Shown one piece after another: positions 36,357 through 56,970 of a stretch of DNA of 64,000 nucleotides. The translations under genes were made by a program, and so were the position numbers. The DNA comes from [Pantoea] beijingensis (GTDB taxonomy: Bacteria > Pseudomonadota > Gammaproteobacteria > Enterobacterales > Enterobacteriaceae), in the NCBI RefSeq assembly GCF_022647505.1, contig NZ_CP071409.1:3782001-3846000 (forward strand), written 5' to 3'. Numbering within the stretch: the first letter of the stretch is position 1; each line of letters starts with the position of its first letter. The notes beneath the pieces were generated by a model that was not told the DNA's origin, did no database searches, and worked only from the letters and a program-made list of their open reading frames with translations.

Positions 36357-37387
36357 GCGATCACCTCAACTGCATCCTTTTCACCCGTAGCGCCTATAAA
36401 GCGGACCTCAGGCTCGAGCCAAACATTAAACTTCTCACCAACCTTCTGGCGGACATAGTGCGCCAGTGAGACAATGTCCTGCCCTGTTGCATGCGATTCA
36501 TTTATTAATACTAAAGCCTGCTGACGATGAACTGCGGCTCCACCAATACGATGTCCTTTAAGCTGGCATTGATCAATTAACCATCCTGCAGCCAGCTTTA
36601 CTGCATTGTCCTGTGGATAGTGTGGTGCATCAGGATAGTCTTGCAAGATGGTCATGGCATGCTCTTTGCTAAGTACCGGATTCTTAAAGAAGCTACCAAC
36701 ATTGCCAGTTATCTTTGGATCGGGAAGCTTACTACGTCGCATATGGCAGACGGCGTCATAGATTTGCTGGGGGGTGACTGTTGTAGGGTCGAGTTTTGCT
36801 AAATCACCGTAAGTCATTATCGGCTGCCAACGCTTCTTCAAATATAAGCCTACGGCAATAATGGCGTGTCCAGCACGGTAGTGATGTTTGAAGATACTAT
36901 CACGATAGCCAAAAAGGCATTCTTCAGTGCTCAGGCGTGTTATTTCACCGCTATTTAATGTCAGAACATCGACGTATTCACAAATATGGTTCAGTTCAAC
37001 ACCATAGGCACCAATGTTCTGAATAGGTGCAGATCCTACACATCCGGGAATGAGTGCAAGATTTTCCAGACCGGAAAATCCATTCTTCAGCGAATATTCA
37101 ACCAAGGCATGCCAGTTTTCACCGGCACCAATGTGCAAATGCCAGGCATCATCATCCTCTTCAACTTTGATGCCTTTCAGCCGGTTGATCGCTACCATTC
37201 CCGCGAAATTTTCCATAAACAGCACATTACTGCCTTCACCAAGAAGTAAAAAGGGGAATCCCGCTTGCTGGCTTTCACACCAGGCTTGGGTAAGCTCGTC
37301 AAGTGTTTCGACAATAACCACCTGCTGTGCAGTAACGTCGATCCCTAAGGTATTAAAAGATTTGAGTGCTTGGGTGTGGCTGGACAT
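36353..37387 (-). CDS. murB: UDP-N-acetylenolpyruvoylglucosamine reductase
   Basis: 344 aa (E. coli 342). FAD enzyme that reduces UDP-GlcNAc-enolpyruvate to UDP-MurNAc in cell-wall synthesis. FAD-binding [30 protein letters not shown] and the catalytic-serine region NVGSFFKNP are seen, with the C-terminal [10 protein letters not shown] carrying the proton-relay glutamate. It lies downstream of the 5S gene on the same strand, as at E. coli rrnB. Confidence 0.97.
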   Translation of the reverse strand: MSSHTQALKSFNTLGIDVTAQQVVIVETLDELTQAWCESQQAGFPFLLLGEGSNVLFMENFAGMVAINRLKGIKVEEDDDAWHLHIGAGENWHALVEYSLKNGFSGLENLALIPGCVGSAPIQNIGAYGVELNHICEYVDVLTLNSGEITRLSTEECLFGYRDSIFKHHYRAGHAIIAVGLYLKKRWQPIMTYGDLAKLDPTTVTPQQIYDAVCHMRRSKLPDPKITGNVGSFFKNPVLSKEHAMTILQDYPDAPHYPQDNAVKLAAGWLIDQCQLKGHRIGGAAVHRQQALVLINESHATGQDIVSLAHYVRQKVGEKFNVWLEPEVRFIGATGEKDAVEVIA

Positions 37388-37513
37388 GACACGGCCTTTA
37401 CTGATTTATCTGCATATAGTCTACCCGATAGTCAGCATGTTAGTCGTAACAATTATGGCGTGCTCAGAGGGGGGGAGGTGGCATTCCCCGCGGTTAACTC
37501 AGGAGCCCCAAAA

Positions 37514-37544
37514 CAAAAAAAGCCCCCCGCTTTCGCAGGAGGCT
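37514..37544 (-). terminator. rRNA operon terminator
   Basis: On the minus strand AGCCTCCTGC and GCGGGGGGCT (37521-37544) pair around GAAA, with two G-U pairs, and run into TTTTTTTGTTTT. It lies 15 bases after the 5S 3' end. Confidence 0.9.
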
Positions 37545-37558
37545 TCTTTCTTTATTTG

Positions 37559-37678
37559 ATGCCTGGCAGTTCCCTACTCTCGCATGGGGAGACCCCACAC
37601 TACCATCGGCGCTACGGCGTTTCACTTCTGAGTTCGGCATGGGGTCAGGTGGGACCACCGCGCTAGTGCCGCCAGGCA
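37559..37678 (-). rRNA. rrf: 5S ribosomal RNA
   Basis: 120 nt. Begins TGCCTGGCGGCACTAGCGCG and ends CCAGGCAT on the minus strand, with the expected complementary ends. It follows the 23S gene after about 98 bases. Confidence 0.96.
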
Positions 37679-37776
37679 AATTCTTTTCGTGACGCTCATT
37701 CTGCGCCACTGATTCTTTATCCGTTTACAAGCCGAAAATCTTTATCGTCTCTCTACCAAAACGCCTCTGGCGTTGT

Positions 37777-40684
<2,908 letters not shown>

Positions 40685-40811
40685 TCACAACCCACAGGCG
40701 TTTTGCAACGCATACGTGTCGTGATAATTTGAGAGACTCGAACACACCGCCTTCATTCTTTATTACGGAAGAATGACGCGACGTGTCGTTTCAATTTTCA
40801 GCTTGTTCCGG

Positions 40812-40825
40812 ATTGTTAAAGAGCA
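40812..40825 (-). promoter_or_regulatory. boxA antitermination site in the 16S-23S spacer
   Basis: The minus strand reads TGCTCTTTAACAATC, the rRNA boxA that binds NusB/S10. It lies between tRNA-Glu and 23S. Confidence 0.75.
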
Positions 40826-40899
40826 ATATCTTAAAACCTGACTCGCGAAAGTCAGCTTTAAGCTATTTTTTGATAACGTCTTTCACTCGTTATCAGATA

Positions 40900-40975
40900 T
40901 GGCGTCCCCAAGGGGATTCGAACCCCTGTTACAGCCGTGAAAGGGCAGTGTCCTGGGCCTCTAGACGATGGGGAC
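40900..40975 (-). tRNA. glt: tRNA-Glu (TTC)
   Basis: 76 nt including CCA. Acceptor start GTCCCCA, anticodon TTC in CCCTTTCACGG, T-arm AGGGGTTCGAATCCCCT. It sits in the 16S-23S spacer, making this an rrnB-type operon; no Ile or Ala tRNA is present. Confidence 0.97.
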
Positions 40976-41080
40976 ACGAAATTTGCTTAACCGGCAACCG
41001 GTAAGCAAACGGCAATGCAATTGCTCATTACATCTATCAGACAATCTGTTGTGGACACTGCGCCGGAAAGTATCTTCAGG

Positions 41081-42622
<1,542 letters not shown>

Positions 42623-42771
42623 AAAGTTTGATTTGCTTCAACTCGTGAAGCGATGCTCAAGGAAAACGTCGTAATGAATTTATTACGTGTTCACTCTTAA
42701 GACTTGATATTTTTTACGTCCGGAGACGTTGATATCAATCCTGCGAGTGCCCACACAGATTGTCTGATAAA

Positions 42772-42784
42772 TTGTTAAAGAGCA
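42772..42784 (-). promoter_or_regulatory. Leader boxA antitermination site
   Basis: TGCTCTTTAACAA on the minus strand, between promoter P2 and 16S. It is the standard rRNA boxA recruiting the antitermination complex. Confidence 0.85.
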
Positions 42785-42823
42785 GTGCAGTCAGCGGCTT
42801 CGCCTGCTGCTGCGAGGTGGCGT

Positions 42824-42851
42824 ATATTACGCTTTCCTCTTTCAGAGTCAA
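42824..42851 (-). promoter_or_regulatory. rRNA operon promoter P2
   Basis: TTGACT (42846-42851) and TAATAT (42824-42829) spaced by 16 bases on the minus strand, followed by ACGCC. It matches the position and style of enterobacterial rrn P2. Confidence 0.85.
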
Positions 42852-42946
42852 CCCTTTTTAAGGAGGTTTTTTCTCTGGCAGTTCAGTGTGTTCTGAACCT
42901 CTGACCCGGTGGCCTGTAAGCCGTTGTTCCGTGTCAGTGGAGGCGC

Positions 42947-42974
42947 ATTATAGGCAGTTCCTGACGGCTGACAA
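42947..42974 (-). promoter_or_regulatory. rRNA operon promoter P1
   Basis: TTGTCA (42969-42974) and TATAAT (42947-42952) spaced by 16 bases with a GCGCC discriminator on the minus strand. This is the classical rrn P1 form; the AT-rich sequence upstream (AAAAATAGTGCGAACG region) fits an UP element. Confidence 0.9.
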
Positions 42975-43032
42975 GTGTTAAATGCAAAAAAAATATCGTT
43001 CGCACTATTTTTCTACAAAGCGGGTTATTTTG

Positions 43033-43566
43033 CTACGATTTGCTGGTTAAGTGAGCGAAATCCTGGGCAAAACGCGATACCTGAGCCCAATCGGTATATT
43101 CCACTTCTTTCGTCGCATCTGTTTCACCACCGGTCATCCGCATGATGAGCTGGATCATTATGCGATCAAAGAATCCATAGCGCGGATAACGTAGTGCTCC
43201 TGCAAATACTGCACAACAATCTGGCTGCCACGGTGACTGGAGCAGAAACTTACGCGTATATGCATTCGTTTGTGGGGAACGCTTCTCGGGTTTTCTGGCA
43301 GTAAGATTAACGGAGAAAAATCCTGTTACCCGCTCTTGTAACTCTGGCAAGTAGCGCTTAACAAATTTCGCCACCGCGGAATGAAAGTGGCCATAGCGAA
43401 TCGAGGCCCCAATCAGAACGCGATCGTACTGTTCCCACTTCAGATCCTGAATATGCAAAATATTGAGAATATCGCATTCCATTTCATTACGAAGGCTAGT
43501 CGCAATATAGGATGCAATTTCACGGGTTTGTCCATCACGGCTGGAAAAAAGGATAAGCGCTTTCAT
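43033..43566 (-). CDS. hemG: Menaquinone-dependent protoporphyrinogen IX oxidase
   Basis: 177 aa from the ATG at 43566 ([20 protein letters not shown]), aligning with E. coli HemG (181). An ATG seven codons upstream, overlapping the trkH stop, is an alternative start. A flavodoxin-like membrane-associated enzyme oxidising protoporphyrinogen to protoporphyrin. FMN-loop [24 protein letters not shown] and [11 protein letters not shown] are intact. Follows trkH and lies upstream of the rRNA operon on the same strand, as at E. coli rrnA. Confidence 0.95.
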   Translation of the reverse strand: MKALILFSSRDGQTREIASYIATSLRNEMECDILNILHIQDLKWEQYDRVLIGASIRYGHFHSAVAKFVKRYLPELQERVTGFFSVNLTARKPEKRSPQTNAYTRKFLLQSPWQPDCCAVFAGALRYPRYGFFDRIMIQLIMRMTGGETDATKEVEYTDWAQVSRFAQDFAHLTSKS

Positions 43567-43583
43567 ATTTTTACTCTGATTAT

Positions 43584-45035
43584 TCATTCACGCCAAAAGG
43601 TTGGGGTAAACAGGACTAATAACGTGAACACTTCAAGACGGCCAAATAGCATCGTCAAAATAAGCACCCATTTCGCCACATCATTCATTGACGTGAAGTT
43701 ATCAGCAACCACGCCAAGACCCGGACCAAGGTTATTAAGCGTAGCGGCTACCGCTGCAAATGCAGAAAAATCGTCAACACCTGTCGCAATAATCACTAAC
43801 ATACTAAGGATGAAAACTAACGCATACGCAGAAAAAAATCCCCAAACTGCCTCCAGAATGCGTTCAGGCAAAGCGCGATTACCTAATTTAATTGTATATA
43901 CGGCATTGGGGTGGACCAATCTCTTTAATTCACGTGAACCCTGTTTGAACAGCAGCAGAATACGAATAACTTTTAGTCCACCACCGGTTGATCCCGCACA
44001 CCCGCCAATAAAAGCAGAACAGAGCAGCAACACAGGCAAAAAAAGCGGCCATCGTGCAATGCTATCGGTGGTGAACCCAGCGGTAGTGGCCATTGAAACC
44101 ACCTGAAAAAAGGCCTGGTTAATGGTTTGCAGCCCCGTCTGATAAACGTCGTGGAAATAGAGGACGACAGTACACACCACTACCAGCGTCAGTTGTACCC
44201 CAATGAACATTCGGAACTCAGGATCCCGCCAGTAAACTCTAAGATTGCGCCCACTGAGTAAGGAAAAGTGCAAACCATAATTGCAGCCTGATATCAGCAG
44301 GAAGACAGCAATTATGGTATTAATCGTTGGGCTGTTGAAATAACCAATGCTGGCATCGTGCGTTGAGAAACCACCAATCGCAATAGTGGAAAAGCTGTGA
44401 CTGATCGCGTCAAATAATGGCATCCCCGCTATCCAGAGCGCGACGGCACAGGCTACCGTCAGCAGCACATAAATAAGCCATAATGTTTTTGCCGTTTCAG
44501 CGATCCGCGGACGCATTTTATTATCCTTAAGCGGGCCCGGCATCTCGGCACGGTAAAGCTGCATTCCACCTACGCCCAAAATAGGCAATATCGCTACAGC
44601 CAGGACGATAATCCCCATTCCTCCCAGCCATTGCAGCATCTGTCGATAAAAGAGAATAGCTTTAGGCAACGAGTCCAATCCTACCAGTGTGGTAGCGCCT
44701 GTCGTCGTTAAGCCAGAAAAGGATTCAAAAAAGGCATCTGTCACGCTGAGGTTAGGCCGTTCAGAGAACATAAAAGGCATTGCCCCTACGCTGCCCAACA
44801 CCGTCCAGAAAAGGACAACGATCAGAAAGCCTTCACGCGGCTTCAGTTCACTTTTCTGCTTACGGTTAGGCCACCACAGCAATGCCCCGATGACCAGCGC
44901 CATGAAAAAAGTTTGACTAAATGCACGCCCGGCGCCATCACGATAAATCAGCGCCACTAAACCGGGTACAATCATCGTTCCTGAAAAAAGAATAACCAAC
45001 AAGCCAACGATGCGAGTAATGGCACGAAAATGCAT
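43584..45035 (-). CDS. trkH: Trk potassium uptake system membrane subunit TrkH
   Basis: 483 aa, the E. coli length. Potassium channel subunit of the inner membrane gated by TrkA. The four pore repeats are visible: [34 protein letters not shown] and [14 protein letters not shown], each carrying the filter glycine, with surrounding hydrophobic helices. Upstream of hemG with only 17 bases between stop and the chosen hemG start. Confidence 0.97.
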   Translation of the reverse strand: MHFRAITRIVGLLVILFSGTMIVPGLVALIYRDGAGRAFSQTFFMALVIGALLWWPNRKQKSELKPREGFLIVVLFWTVLGSVGAMPFMFSERPNLSVTDAFFESFSGLTTTGATTLVGLDSLPKAILFYRQMLQWLGGMGIIVLAVAILPILGVGGMQLYRAEMPGPLKDNKMRPRIAETAKTLWLIYVLLTVACAVALWIAGMPLFDAISHSFSTIAIGGFSTHDASIGYFNSPTINTIIAVFLLISGCNYGLHFSLLSGRNLRVYWRDPEFRMFIGVQLTLVVVCTVVLYFHDVYQTGLQTINQAFFQVVSMATTAGFTTDSIARWPLFLPVLLLCSAFIGGCAGSTGGGLKVIRILLLFKQGSRELKRLVHPNAVYTIKLGNRALPERILEAVWGFFSAYALVFILSMLVIIATGVDDFSAFAAVAATLNNLGPGLGVVADNFTSMNDVAKWVLILTMLFGRLEVFTLLVLFTPTFWRE

Positions 45036-45070
45036 TCAGCCGTTTCCTATAACCTGACAAAAAAGAAATA

Positions 45071-45197
45071 TATATCCTAAACAGTTCAGATTGCAGAATG
45101 GCGGCAAGCGACTAAATCTCCCTGAACATCAATAATCATGCAACCAGGAGATAGCGACACAGCCAGCAATTCCGCAGCGTGAAGTAAGATGGATATA
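45071..45197. repeat. ERIC element between trkH and yigZ
   Basis: 127 bp, the canonical ERIC length, from TATATCC to the complementary GGATATA. Left arm CAGTTCAGATTGCAGAATGG, centre AAATCTCCCTGAACATC facing ACCAGGAGATAG, right arm CAGCCAGCAATTCCGC. It ends on the base before the yigZ stop codon. Confidence 0.85.
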
Positions 45198-45812
45198 TTA
45201 TTTTACTGGAAGAAGCTGTAGAGCTCCCCGACTAAAGTCTGATAAATTTTGCGTGAACCCTGTAATTTGCGCATAGGGGAGCGCTAAATTTATCAAGACA
45301 ACATCCAAAAATTCGCTGTTCAGAAGTTTACCGTCAAAACGTTTAATCATTCTTTCAATATCAGCTAATTGCGCATAATCACAACGTAGCTGAAACGTAC
45401 GCATCGGTACTTTTTGCAAACGCGCTAGCTGCTTTAGTCCTGCTTGCACACCGCCGCCATAGGCTTTTACCAGTCCGCCGGTACCTAGCTGTATACCGCC
45501 ATAATAACGCACGACAACCGCAGTAATTTCACCAATATTGTTGCCCATCAACTGAGCCAGCATAGGTTTGCCAGCGGTACCTGAAGGCTCGCCGTCATCC
45601 GAAAAACCAAGCTGCTGTGAATCATCAGGCGCGCCAGCCACCCACGCCCAACAATGATGCCGGGCAGCAGGATGCTCGTTTTTAACCTGCTGCACGAAGG
45701 CACGAGCGGCTTCAACACCATCGGTGTGCGCTAACAGCGTGATAAACCGGCTTTTTTTGATGGTGTCCTCGCTGATACTGACCGATTCAGCAGGAATATC
45801 ATAGGCATCCAT
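45198..45812 (-). CDS. yigZ: YigZ/IMPACT family protein
   Basis: 204 aa, the E. coli length. N-terminal IMPACT domain with ARHHCWAWVAGAP and QLGFSDDGEPSGTAGKPML, and a C-terminal DUF1949 domain. The molecular role is not settled; relatives influence translation regulation. Its start shares one base with the pepQ stop, so the two are coupled. An ERIC element directly abuts its 3' end. Confidence 0.94.
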   Translation of the reverse strand: MDAYDIPAESVSISEDTIKKSRFITLLAHTDGVEAARAFVQQVKNEHPAARHHCWAWVAGAPDDSQQLGFSDDGEPSGTAGKPMLAQLMGNNIGEITAVVVRYYGGIQLGTGGLVKAYGGGVQAGLKQLARLQKVPMRTFQLRCDYAQLADIERMIKRFDGKLLNSEFLDVVLINLALPYAQITGFTQNLSDFSRGALQLLPVK

Positions 45813-47143
45813 CAGGCAAGATTAAGATCGCGCGTCATGTTTTCAACATGATTGTCGTAAATCACCACATTATCCTCAATACGTATACCACCATAAGGTT
45901 TTAGTGATTCAATACGTTGCCAATCGAAATGTTGACTAAATTTACCCTCTCGCCATGGAGCCAATAGGGATTCAATAAAGTAGAGGCCCGGCTCAATAGT
46001 TAATACCATGCGTGGCTCAAGTACTCGGGTGCACCGCAGGAAAGGGTATTGCTGTGGTGCACCCAGATGGGTACCGTTCTCGTCCTGCATAAAACCAGCG
46101 ACATCATGAACCTGTAATCCAAGAGGATGACCTAAGCCATGCGGCAGAAATGGCCCGGTCAGATTATTCTCAACCATTGCTTCTTCACTTATTCCATTCA
46201 CGACCTGATGTTTAATAAGTAATTTAGCAATACGCTGATGCATCTGCTGGTGATAGTCGGTGTAACGCACGCCCGCTTTAAGCGTATCAATTAACGCCAG
46301 CTCTTCACCATTAAGATCGTGTACCAGACGGGCAAAGAGTGAATCCCCTTTCGCCGCATAAGTACGGGTTAAATCAGCCGCATAGCCATTATATTCCGCA
46401 CCAGCATCGATCAAAAAGCTACGCAGCTGTTCCGGAACCCGATGCTCCAACTGGGTATAGTGCAGCACGGCGGCATGTTCATTAAGCGCAATAATATTTC
46501 CATAAGGCACGTCGATATCACGATGCCCCGTTGCGCTCAGGTAGGCAACATTGATATCAAACTCGCTCATACCGGACAGGAAAGCTTCTTTGGCAGCCCA
46601 ATGTCCCGCAACCGCAATTTTCTGCGCTTCACGCATGCAGGCCAGTTCATAATCAGTTTTAAATGAACGGTGATAATGCAAGTAGTCCAGTACACCTTTT
46701 GGATTCACGCGTTCCGCAGTGATATCAAGTTGTGCAGCACGCTGCGGTGCCGGACCGATATAGACGATATCCTGCCGCTGGCGGGGCAGCAAAGCCGCAA
46801 TATCATCCGCATTTTTTAGCTGAACAATCTCGATTTCATCGGTCCAGAATCCCTCAGGAAGCGGCTCCACGTTATGCCAGTAATCAACCGGAGAGTAAAA
46901 CCACAGCTTCGGTTTATTCACCCCATCCACCCATAACCAACAATTAGGCACCTGCGTCACCGGCACCCACGCTTTAAATTGTGGGTTAACTTTAAATGGG
47001 TAGTGATGATCATCGAGAAAAACCGTTAATAGTTCTCCGGAATGGATCAACATGGCATCAAGCTTAAAGCGCGCCAACACTTGTTGTGCGCGCTGTTGCA
47101 GCGTTGCAATATGATTTTTATACAGCGTAACAAGCGAGTCCAT
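45812..47143 (-). CDS. pepQ: Xaa-Pro dipeptidase
   Basis: 443 aa, the E. coli length. Metalloprotease that cleaves dipeptides with C-terminal proline. Pita-bread fold with metal ligands in [17 protein letters not shown] (two aspartates), the [15 protein letters not shown] histidine, the TIEPGLYF glutamate and GGIRIEDN near the C-terminus. Divergent from fadB; operon with yigZ. Confidence 0.97.
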   Translation of the reverse strand: MDSLVTLYKNHIATLQQRAQQVLARFKLDAMLIHSGELLTVFLDDHHYPFKVNPQFKAWVPVTQVPNCWLWVDGVNKPKLWFYSPVDYWHNVEPLPEGFWTDEIEIVQLKNADDIAALLPRQRQDIVYIGPAPQRAAQLDITAERVNPKGVLDYLHYHRSFKTDYELACMREAQKIAVAGHWAAKEAFLSGMSEFDINVAYLSATGHRDIDVPYGNIIALNEHAAVLHYTQLEHRVPEQLRSFLIDAGAEYNGYAADLTRTYAAKGDSLFARLVHDLNGEELALIDTLKAGVRYTDYHQQMHQRIAKLLIKHQVVNGISEEAMVENNLTGPFLPHGLGHPLGLQVHDVAGFMQDENGTHLGAPQQYPFLRCTRVLEPRMVLTIEPGLYFIESLLAPWREGKFSQHFDWQRIESLKPYGGIRIEDNVVIYDNHVENMTRDLNLA

Positions 47144-47288
47144 TTATCTTCCTCCGAGCAACGAAAAACAGTGCCCGCATCTTATCACAGGCTGGCATAG
47201 GATGCCGTTTTGCCTCACTTGTGATCCTGTTAGCAAATAAGCAAAGAGTCATTTGCAAATAATTAACATAAAACTCAAACTCAGGACT

Positions 47289-47305
47289 ATCTGGTATGAC
47301 CAGAT
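47289..47305. promoter_or_regulatory. FadR operator upstream of fadB
   Basis: ATCTGGTATGACCAGAT is an almost perfect dyad fitting the FadR consensus (ANCTGGTCNGACCAGNT form) and differs by one base from the E. coli fadBA operator. It ends 29 bases before the fadB start, so FadR would repress fadBA until long-chain acyl-CoA binds. Confidence 0.9.
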
Positions 47306-47333
47306 CCCTTTATCGCTGCTTCAGGAGATTGAC

Positions 47334-50694
<3,361 letters not shown>

Positions 50695-50893
50695 CCGTTC
50701 ATCAAGCTGCAGGTTTACTGGTTACGCCATTACCTGGCCCATCTCTGGGCCACGCCCTTTCGAGACCAAGAGCTGGCGTTCAAATCTGTTCTGGTCACTG
50801 CAGTTGCCTGCATATGTTGTCCGGGAGGGATTTCTGACGTTGGCCTGCATTCCGGAGCAGATACGATGGCACGTGAACCAATTGAATCGCTTC

Positions 50894-50918
50894 CCGCCCG
50901 TTGGGGCGGTTTTAATTT
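50894..50918 (+). terminator. fadBA terminator
   Basis: CCGCCC (50894-50899) and GGGCGG (50904-50909) form a stem with a GTTG loop, followed by TTTTAATTT. It is 200 bases after fadA and could also serve fre from the other side. Confidence 0.8.
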
Positions 50919-50964
50919 CAATGAAACAACACGTTGAGGCGAGTAACAACCCGCCTCTGCGGTC

Positions 50965-51666
50965 TCAAATAAAAGCAAAAGCGTCGCCGAACATCTGATT
51001 TTCCTGTGCACCACGTTCAGTGCAGAAACGATCGCGAGCAACTTTTGCCATCTCAAAACGTCCGGCAATATAGATATCATGCCCGCTTAGCGAACCATAG
51101 TCCTGCATCACGGCGGTTAGCACCGTACCGTTCCGCCCTTCCCAGCCTTCTTCAGGCTGTTCAACCACCGGAATGACTTTTAGATTTGGATGCTTAATTG
51201 CCAGCGCATTTAGCTCATCAAGATCGTAAAGATGTTTGAGTTCGCGCCCACCCCAGTAAATAGCAATATCCCGATCGGGCTGCTGTGCAAGAGCCGTCAG
51301 CAGGATCGAGCGAGCGTAAGAAAATCCCGTACCTCCCGCAATCAAAATCAACGGACGCGTACTGTCATCGCGTAACCAGGCATCACCATGAGGAATATCC
51401 ACGGTAATTTCACGCTGTTGCTGAATACGTTCCATGACGGCCATCGCATAGAGATTGAGCTCGGATGCACCAATGTGCAGTTCGATAATATCCTTCTCCA
51501 TCGGCGTTGAGGCCAGAGAGAACGGACGTTTATCACGTTCGTCCATCACAACCATCAAATACTGGCCCGCACGAAAACTAAAATTAGCTTCAGGCACCAG
51601 TCGAACTCGATACACGGTATCGGTAATAGCCTCTACCGAGGTTACTTTACAGCTTAACGTTGTCAT
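50965..51666 (-). CDS. fre: NAD(P)H-flavin reductase
   Basis: 233 aa from the ATG at 51666 ([20 protein letters not shown]), the E. coli length and a near-identical start; longer in-frame starts run into an ERIC repeat and are rejected. Reduces free flavins with NAD(P)H; in ubiquinone synthesis it can supply reduced FMN for the UbiX/UbiD system. Flavin site RPFSLAST, nucleotide-binding [14 protein letters not shown] and the C-terminal FGDAFAFI are intact. Downstream of ubiD on the same strand. Confidence 0.96.
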   Translation of the reverse strand: MTTLSCKVTSVEAITDTVYRVRLVPEANFSFRAGQYLMVVMDERDKRPFSLASTPMEKDIIELHIGASELNLYAMAVMERIQQQREITVDIPHGDAWLRDDSTRPLILIAGGTGFSYARSILLTALAQQPDRDIAIYWGGRELKHLYDLDELNALAIKHPNLKVIPVVEQPEEGWEGRNGTVLTAVMQDYGSLSGHDIYIAGRFEMAKVARDRFCTERGAQENQMFGDAFAFI

Positions 51667-51710
51667 GCGTTCCCTCTGTCGGGTCGTCATTATCAGTGGT
51701 TCACGATGCG

Positions 51711-51837
51711 TATACCCGCCCAATTCCACGCTGCAGATTTGTTGATAAACCCCACACGCCCCGGCCATCTGATTTCATTCAGCCTCCGGGAACGTACAGA
51801 TTCCCCACATCCTGCAACGCGAATGATTCAGGATATC
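51711..51837. repeat. ERIC element between ubiD and fre
   Basis: 127 bp from TATACCC to GGATATC. It is in the opposite orientation to the main array: the core reads CAGCCTCCGGGAACGTACAG beside GATTCCCCAC, and the end CCTGCAACGCGAATGATTCA is the complement of the left arm. It ends one base before the ubiD stop codon and separates ubiD from the fre start by 172 bases. Confidence 0.82.
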
Positions 51838-51838
51838 A

Positions 51839-53323
51839 TTAACGCTTCGGCGCTACATTAAAGATAGCTAGCTCATCCCAGATGGCATCAATACGTGCGG
51901 TAACAGCCGCATCTTTTACGATCGGCCGGCCCCATTCTCGCTGCGTTTCACCCGGCCATTTATTTGTCGCATCCAGCCCCATTTTTGACCCCAGTCCCGA
52001 AACCGGCGATGCAAAATCCAGATAATCGATTGGCGTATTTTCGACTAAGACCGTATCACGCGCGGGGTCCATTCGCGTGGTAATAGCCCATATCACATCG
52101 TTCCAGTCTCGCGCATTCACGTCATCGTCACAGACGATAACAAACTTGGTGTACATAAATTGCCGCAGAAATGACCACACGCCCATCATGATTCTCTTGG
52201 CGTGTCCGGCATACTGCTTTTTCATTGTCACAACAGCCAGCCGATAAGAACAACCTTCAGGCGGCAAATAGAAATCGACAATTTCCGGGAACTGCTTCTG
52301 CAAAATAGGCACAAACACTTCGTTTAGCGCAACACCCAATACCGCAGGTTCATCCGGTGGACGTCCCGTGTAAGTAGAATGATAGATAGCATCACGACGT
52401 TGCGTAATATGCGTTACGGTAAAGACAGGGAAGTTATCGACTTCGTTATAGTAACCGGTATGGTCGCCATAGGGGCCTTCCGGCGCGGTTTCCCCCGCCT
52501 CAATATAACCTTCAAGTATTATTTCCGCACTGGCGGGAACTTCAAGATCGTTACTGATGCACTTCACCACTTCGGTTTTATTGCCCCGTAACAGGCCTGC
52601 AAAAGCATATTCCGACAGGCTGTCCGGAACCGGTGTTACCGCGCCTAAAATAGTGGCAGGATCGGCACCCAATGCCACGGCAACCGGAAAACGTTCACCA
52701 GGATGCGCCTGACACCACTCTTGAAAATCAAGTGCACCGCCGCGGTGGGAGAGCCAACGCATAATAACTTTATTTTTTCCAATCACCTGCTGACGATAAA
52801 TGCCAAGATTCTGCCGTTCTTTGTGGGGACCGCGCGTAACGGTCAATCCCCAGGTTATGAGCGGTGCGGCATCTTCCGGCCAGCACTTCATCACCGGAAT
52901 GCGGGACAGGTCAACGTCATCACCTTGCCAGATCTGTTCCTGGCAGGGAGCATTACGTAACCGCTTCGTTGGCATATTCAGCACTTGCTTAAACTGCGGC
53001 ATCTTATCAAACAGATCACGGAAACCTTTCGGCGGCTCCGGTTCTTTTAAAAAAGCCAACAGTTTACCCACTTCGCGTAAGGCGCCGACATCCTCCTGGC
53101 CCATCCCCATCGCTACACGCTTGGGTGTGCCAAACAGGTTACACAGCACCGGCATGTCATAGCCTTTGGGGTTTTCAAACAGAAGGGCCGGGCCGCCGGC
53201 ACGCAGAGTGCGATCGGCAATTTCGGTCATTTCCAGATCGGGATCGATCTCATGCGTGATTCTTTTTAATTCCCCGCGCTGCTCCAGCAGAGAAATGAAG
53301 TCGCGTAAGTCCTGGTATTTCAT
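51839..53323 (-). CDS. ubiD: 4-hydroxy-3-octaprenylbenzoate decarboxylase
   Basis: 494 aa (E. coli 497). Prenylated-FMN-dependent decarboxylase of ubiquinone synthesis. Conserved blocks: [60 protein letters not shown] (the ERF-type acidic/basic site region follows) and [20 protein letters not shown]. Divergent from rfaH, upstream of fre. Confidence 0.96.
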   Translation of the reverse strand: MKYQDLRDFISLLEQRGELKRITHEIDPDLEMTEIADRTLRAGGPALLFENPKGYDMPVLCNLFGTPKRVAMGMGQEDVGALREVGKLLAFLKEPEPPKGFRDLFDKMPQFKQVLNMPTKRLRNAPCQEQIWQGDDVDLSRIPVMKCWPEDAAPLITWGLTVTRGPHKERQNLGIYRQQVIGKNKVIMRWLSHRGGALDFQEWCQAHPGERFPVAVALGADPATILGAVTPVPDSLSEYAFAGLLRGNKTEVVKCISNDLEVPASAEIILEGYIEAGETAPEGPYGDHTGYYNEVDNFPVFTVTHITQRRDAIYHSTYTGRPPDEPAVLGVALNEVFVPILQKQFPEIVDFYLPPEGCSYRLAVVTMKKQYAGHAKRIMMGVWSFLRQFMYTKFVIVCDDDVNARDWNDVIWAITTRMDPARDTVLVENTPIDYLDFASPVSGLGSKMGLDATNKWPGETQREWGRPIVKDAAVTARIDAIWDELAIFNVAPKR

Positions 53324-53725
53324 GACTTTCCATCAATACGGTCGGTGAATCGGCCATTATAAAGCTGATTCCTGAGGCATGCTTGTTTTTGTTACTGACT
53401 CTGTCATCCCGCCAGATGAAAGGTAATCGTGGTCACCTGGGAATGACACCCGCTCACGACCAAGATCCTCATCAAACATTCAGAGTACAGGAAGAAACAT
53501 CCTCAACGTATGATCAGTCGAGTTACCGAGAGTCTGATACAGGTTGGCCATCAACGTCAATTTCCAATTCAGCGTTATACGTCAGCGTTGCCTGCATAGC
53601 GAGGCTGGTTTATGGTGATAGATTAAGATATTTCTTACGCTACAGGATGGCGTAAAGCTTGATGTAGCTATAACTCTAACAGGGGTTTTGGTATCCTTAT
53701 CATCTGATAATTGGAAAGTGACATT
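53324..53725. other. Divergent intergenic region between ubiD and rfaH
   Basis: About 400 bases between two divergent starts. It must hold both promoters; none was pinned down. No convincing repeat, RNA or small gene is seen. Confidence 0.5.
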
Positions 53726-54214
53726 ATGGAATCCTGGTATTTACTTTACTGCAAACGTGGGCAGTTATTGCGCGCAAAAGAGCATCTTGAGCGTCAGTCG
53801 GTGCATTGTCTTAGCCCAATGATAGCGATGGAAAAAATCGTGCGTGGCAAACGTACCACCGTTAGTGAGCCTCTGTTTCCCAATTATTTGTTCATTGAGT
53901 TCGATCCCGAGACCATCCATACCACCACCATCAGCGCGACACGTGGCGTTAGCCATTTCGTACGTTTTGGCGCACTACCTGCTACCGTGCCGCAGGAAGT
54001 TATTGACATGCTGCAGACGGACACGCCACAAAACAGGGTTGATCCTGATACGCCGCAGCCCGGTGATGCGGTCATCATCACCGAAGGGGCTTTTGAAGGA
54101 TTAAAAGCGATATTTACCGAACCAGACGGTGAAGCGCGCTCTATGCTGTTGCTCAACTTACTGAACAAACAGATTGTGCGTAGCGTGGATAATAAGCAGT
54201 TTCAGAAGATGTAA
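53726..54214 (+). CDS. rfaH: Transcription antitermination protein RfaH
   Basis: 162 aa from the ATG at 53726 ([20 protein letters not shown]), the E. coli length. NusG paralogue that binds ops sites and suppresses Rho termination in long operons for LPS, capsule or secreted toxins. NGN domain motifs [13 protein letters not shown] and [12 protein letters not shown], and the fold-switching C-terminal domain from [15 protein letters not shown]. Convergent with hemB. No ops element was noticed in this window. Confidence 0.96.
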   Translation: MESWYLLYCKRGQLLRAKEHLERQSVHCLSPMIAMEKIVRGKRTTVSEPLFPNYLFIEFDPETIHTTTISATRGVSHFVRFGALPATVPQEVIDMLQTDTPQNRVDPDTPQPGDAVIITEGAFEGLKAIFTEPDGEARSMLLLNLLNKQIVRSVDNKQFQKM

Positions 54215-54215
54215 A

Positions 54216-54238
54216 TTGGGCGGTTTAATACCGCCCAA
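54216..54238. terminator. Bidirectional terminator hairpin between rfaH and hemB
   Basis: TTGGGCGG (54216-54223) and CCGCCCAA (54231-54238) form a perfect 8-bp stem with a 7-base loop, directly after the rfaH stop and 6 bases before the hemB stop. The T-run is short, so strength is uncertain. Confidence 0.65.
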
Positions 54239-54244
54239 GATCGG

Positions 54245-56118
<1,874 letters not shown>

Positions 56119-56135
56119 GTCTCTTTCCAAACGGT

Positions 56136-56155
56136 AACCGCCCTTACGGGCGGTT
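56136..56155. terminator. Hairpin between tatC and tatD
   Basis: AACCGCCC (56136-56143) and GGGCGGTT (56148-56155) form a perfect stem with a TTAC loop. The T-run (TTTTC) follows on the plus strand, whereas the genes are on the minus strand, so it may only attenuate or stabilise tatC mRNA. Confidence 0.5.
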
Positions 56156-56209
56156 TTCTATGACTTTTAATTCCACGCATCTGGCTGGAATCGCGTGCCC
56201 CAGGGGATA

Positions 56210-56968
56210 TCAGGATTCAGGTTCCTGCTCCTTATCCATACCCTGACGTCCTTTTCCGACATAGAAGCGTGAAAAGAATACGCCGACTTCAAACAAACAG
56301 TACATCGGAATAGCGAGCAAAGTTTGCGAAAAAACATCCGGCGGTGTCAGTAACATACCGACGACAAAAGCGCCTACAAGCACATACGGACGCTTTCTTT
56401 TTAGATCTTCCGGGCTTGTCACGCCGGTCCAGCACAGCAATACAATTGCGATAGGCACTTCAAAGGAGACGCCAAACGCCATAAATAGCGCCATGACAAA
56501 ATCCAGGTAGTTATTAATATCAGTCGCAATCAATACGCCCTGGGGGGCGGTTTTGGCGAAAAAACCAAACGCTAATGGGAAAACGATAAAATAGGCAAAC
56601 GCCACACCGATATAAAACAAAGCAGTACTGGAAAAGAGTAAAGGCATAACCAGCCGGCGTTCATGCCGATAGAGTGCTGGGGCAACAAAAGCCCAAATCT
56701 GATACAGGATCACCGGAACAGCAAGAAACACCGAGACAATAATGGTGAGCTTGATAGGCGTAAAAAAGGGTGAGGCGACATCGGTCGCAATCATGCTGGC
56801 ACCTACCGGCAACTGCTTGATCAGCGGAGCGGAAACCAACTGGTAAATATCATTCGCAAAATACACCAAGGCAAGGAAAATAACCAAAACGGCAATAATG
56901 CAGTTGAGCAGGCGCTTACGCAGTTCAATCAGATGACTGATGAGGGGTTGGGTATCTTCAACAGCCAT
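56210..56968 (-). CDS. tatC: Sec-independent protein translocase TatC
   Basis: 252 aa (E. coli 258), six membrane helices. Receptor for twin-arginine signal peptides in the inner membrane. N-terminal [14 protein letters not shown] with the key glutamate, the second-helix region [20 protein letters not shown] and [10 protein letters not shown] are intact. Two bases after the tatB stop. Confidence 0.97.
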   Translation of the reverse strand: MAVEDTQPLISHLIELRKRLLNCIIAVLVIFLALVYFANDIYQLVSAPLIKQLPVGASMIATDVASPFFTPIKLTIIVSVFLAVPVILYQIWAFVAPALYRHERRLVMPLLFSSTALFYIGVAFAYFIVFPLAFGFFAKTAPQGVLIATDINNYLDFVMALFMAFGVSFEVPIAIVLLCWTGVTSPEDLKRKRPYVLVGAFVVGMLLTPPDVFSQTLLAIPMYCLFEVGVFFSRFYVGKGRQGMDKEQEPES

Positions 56969-56970
56969 GT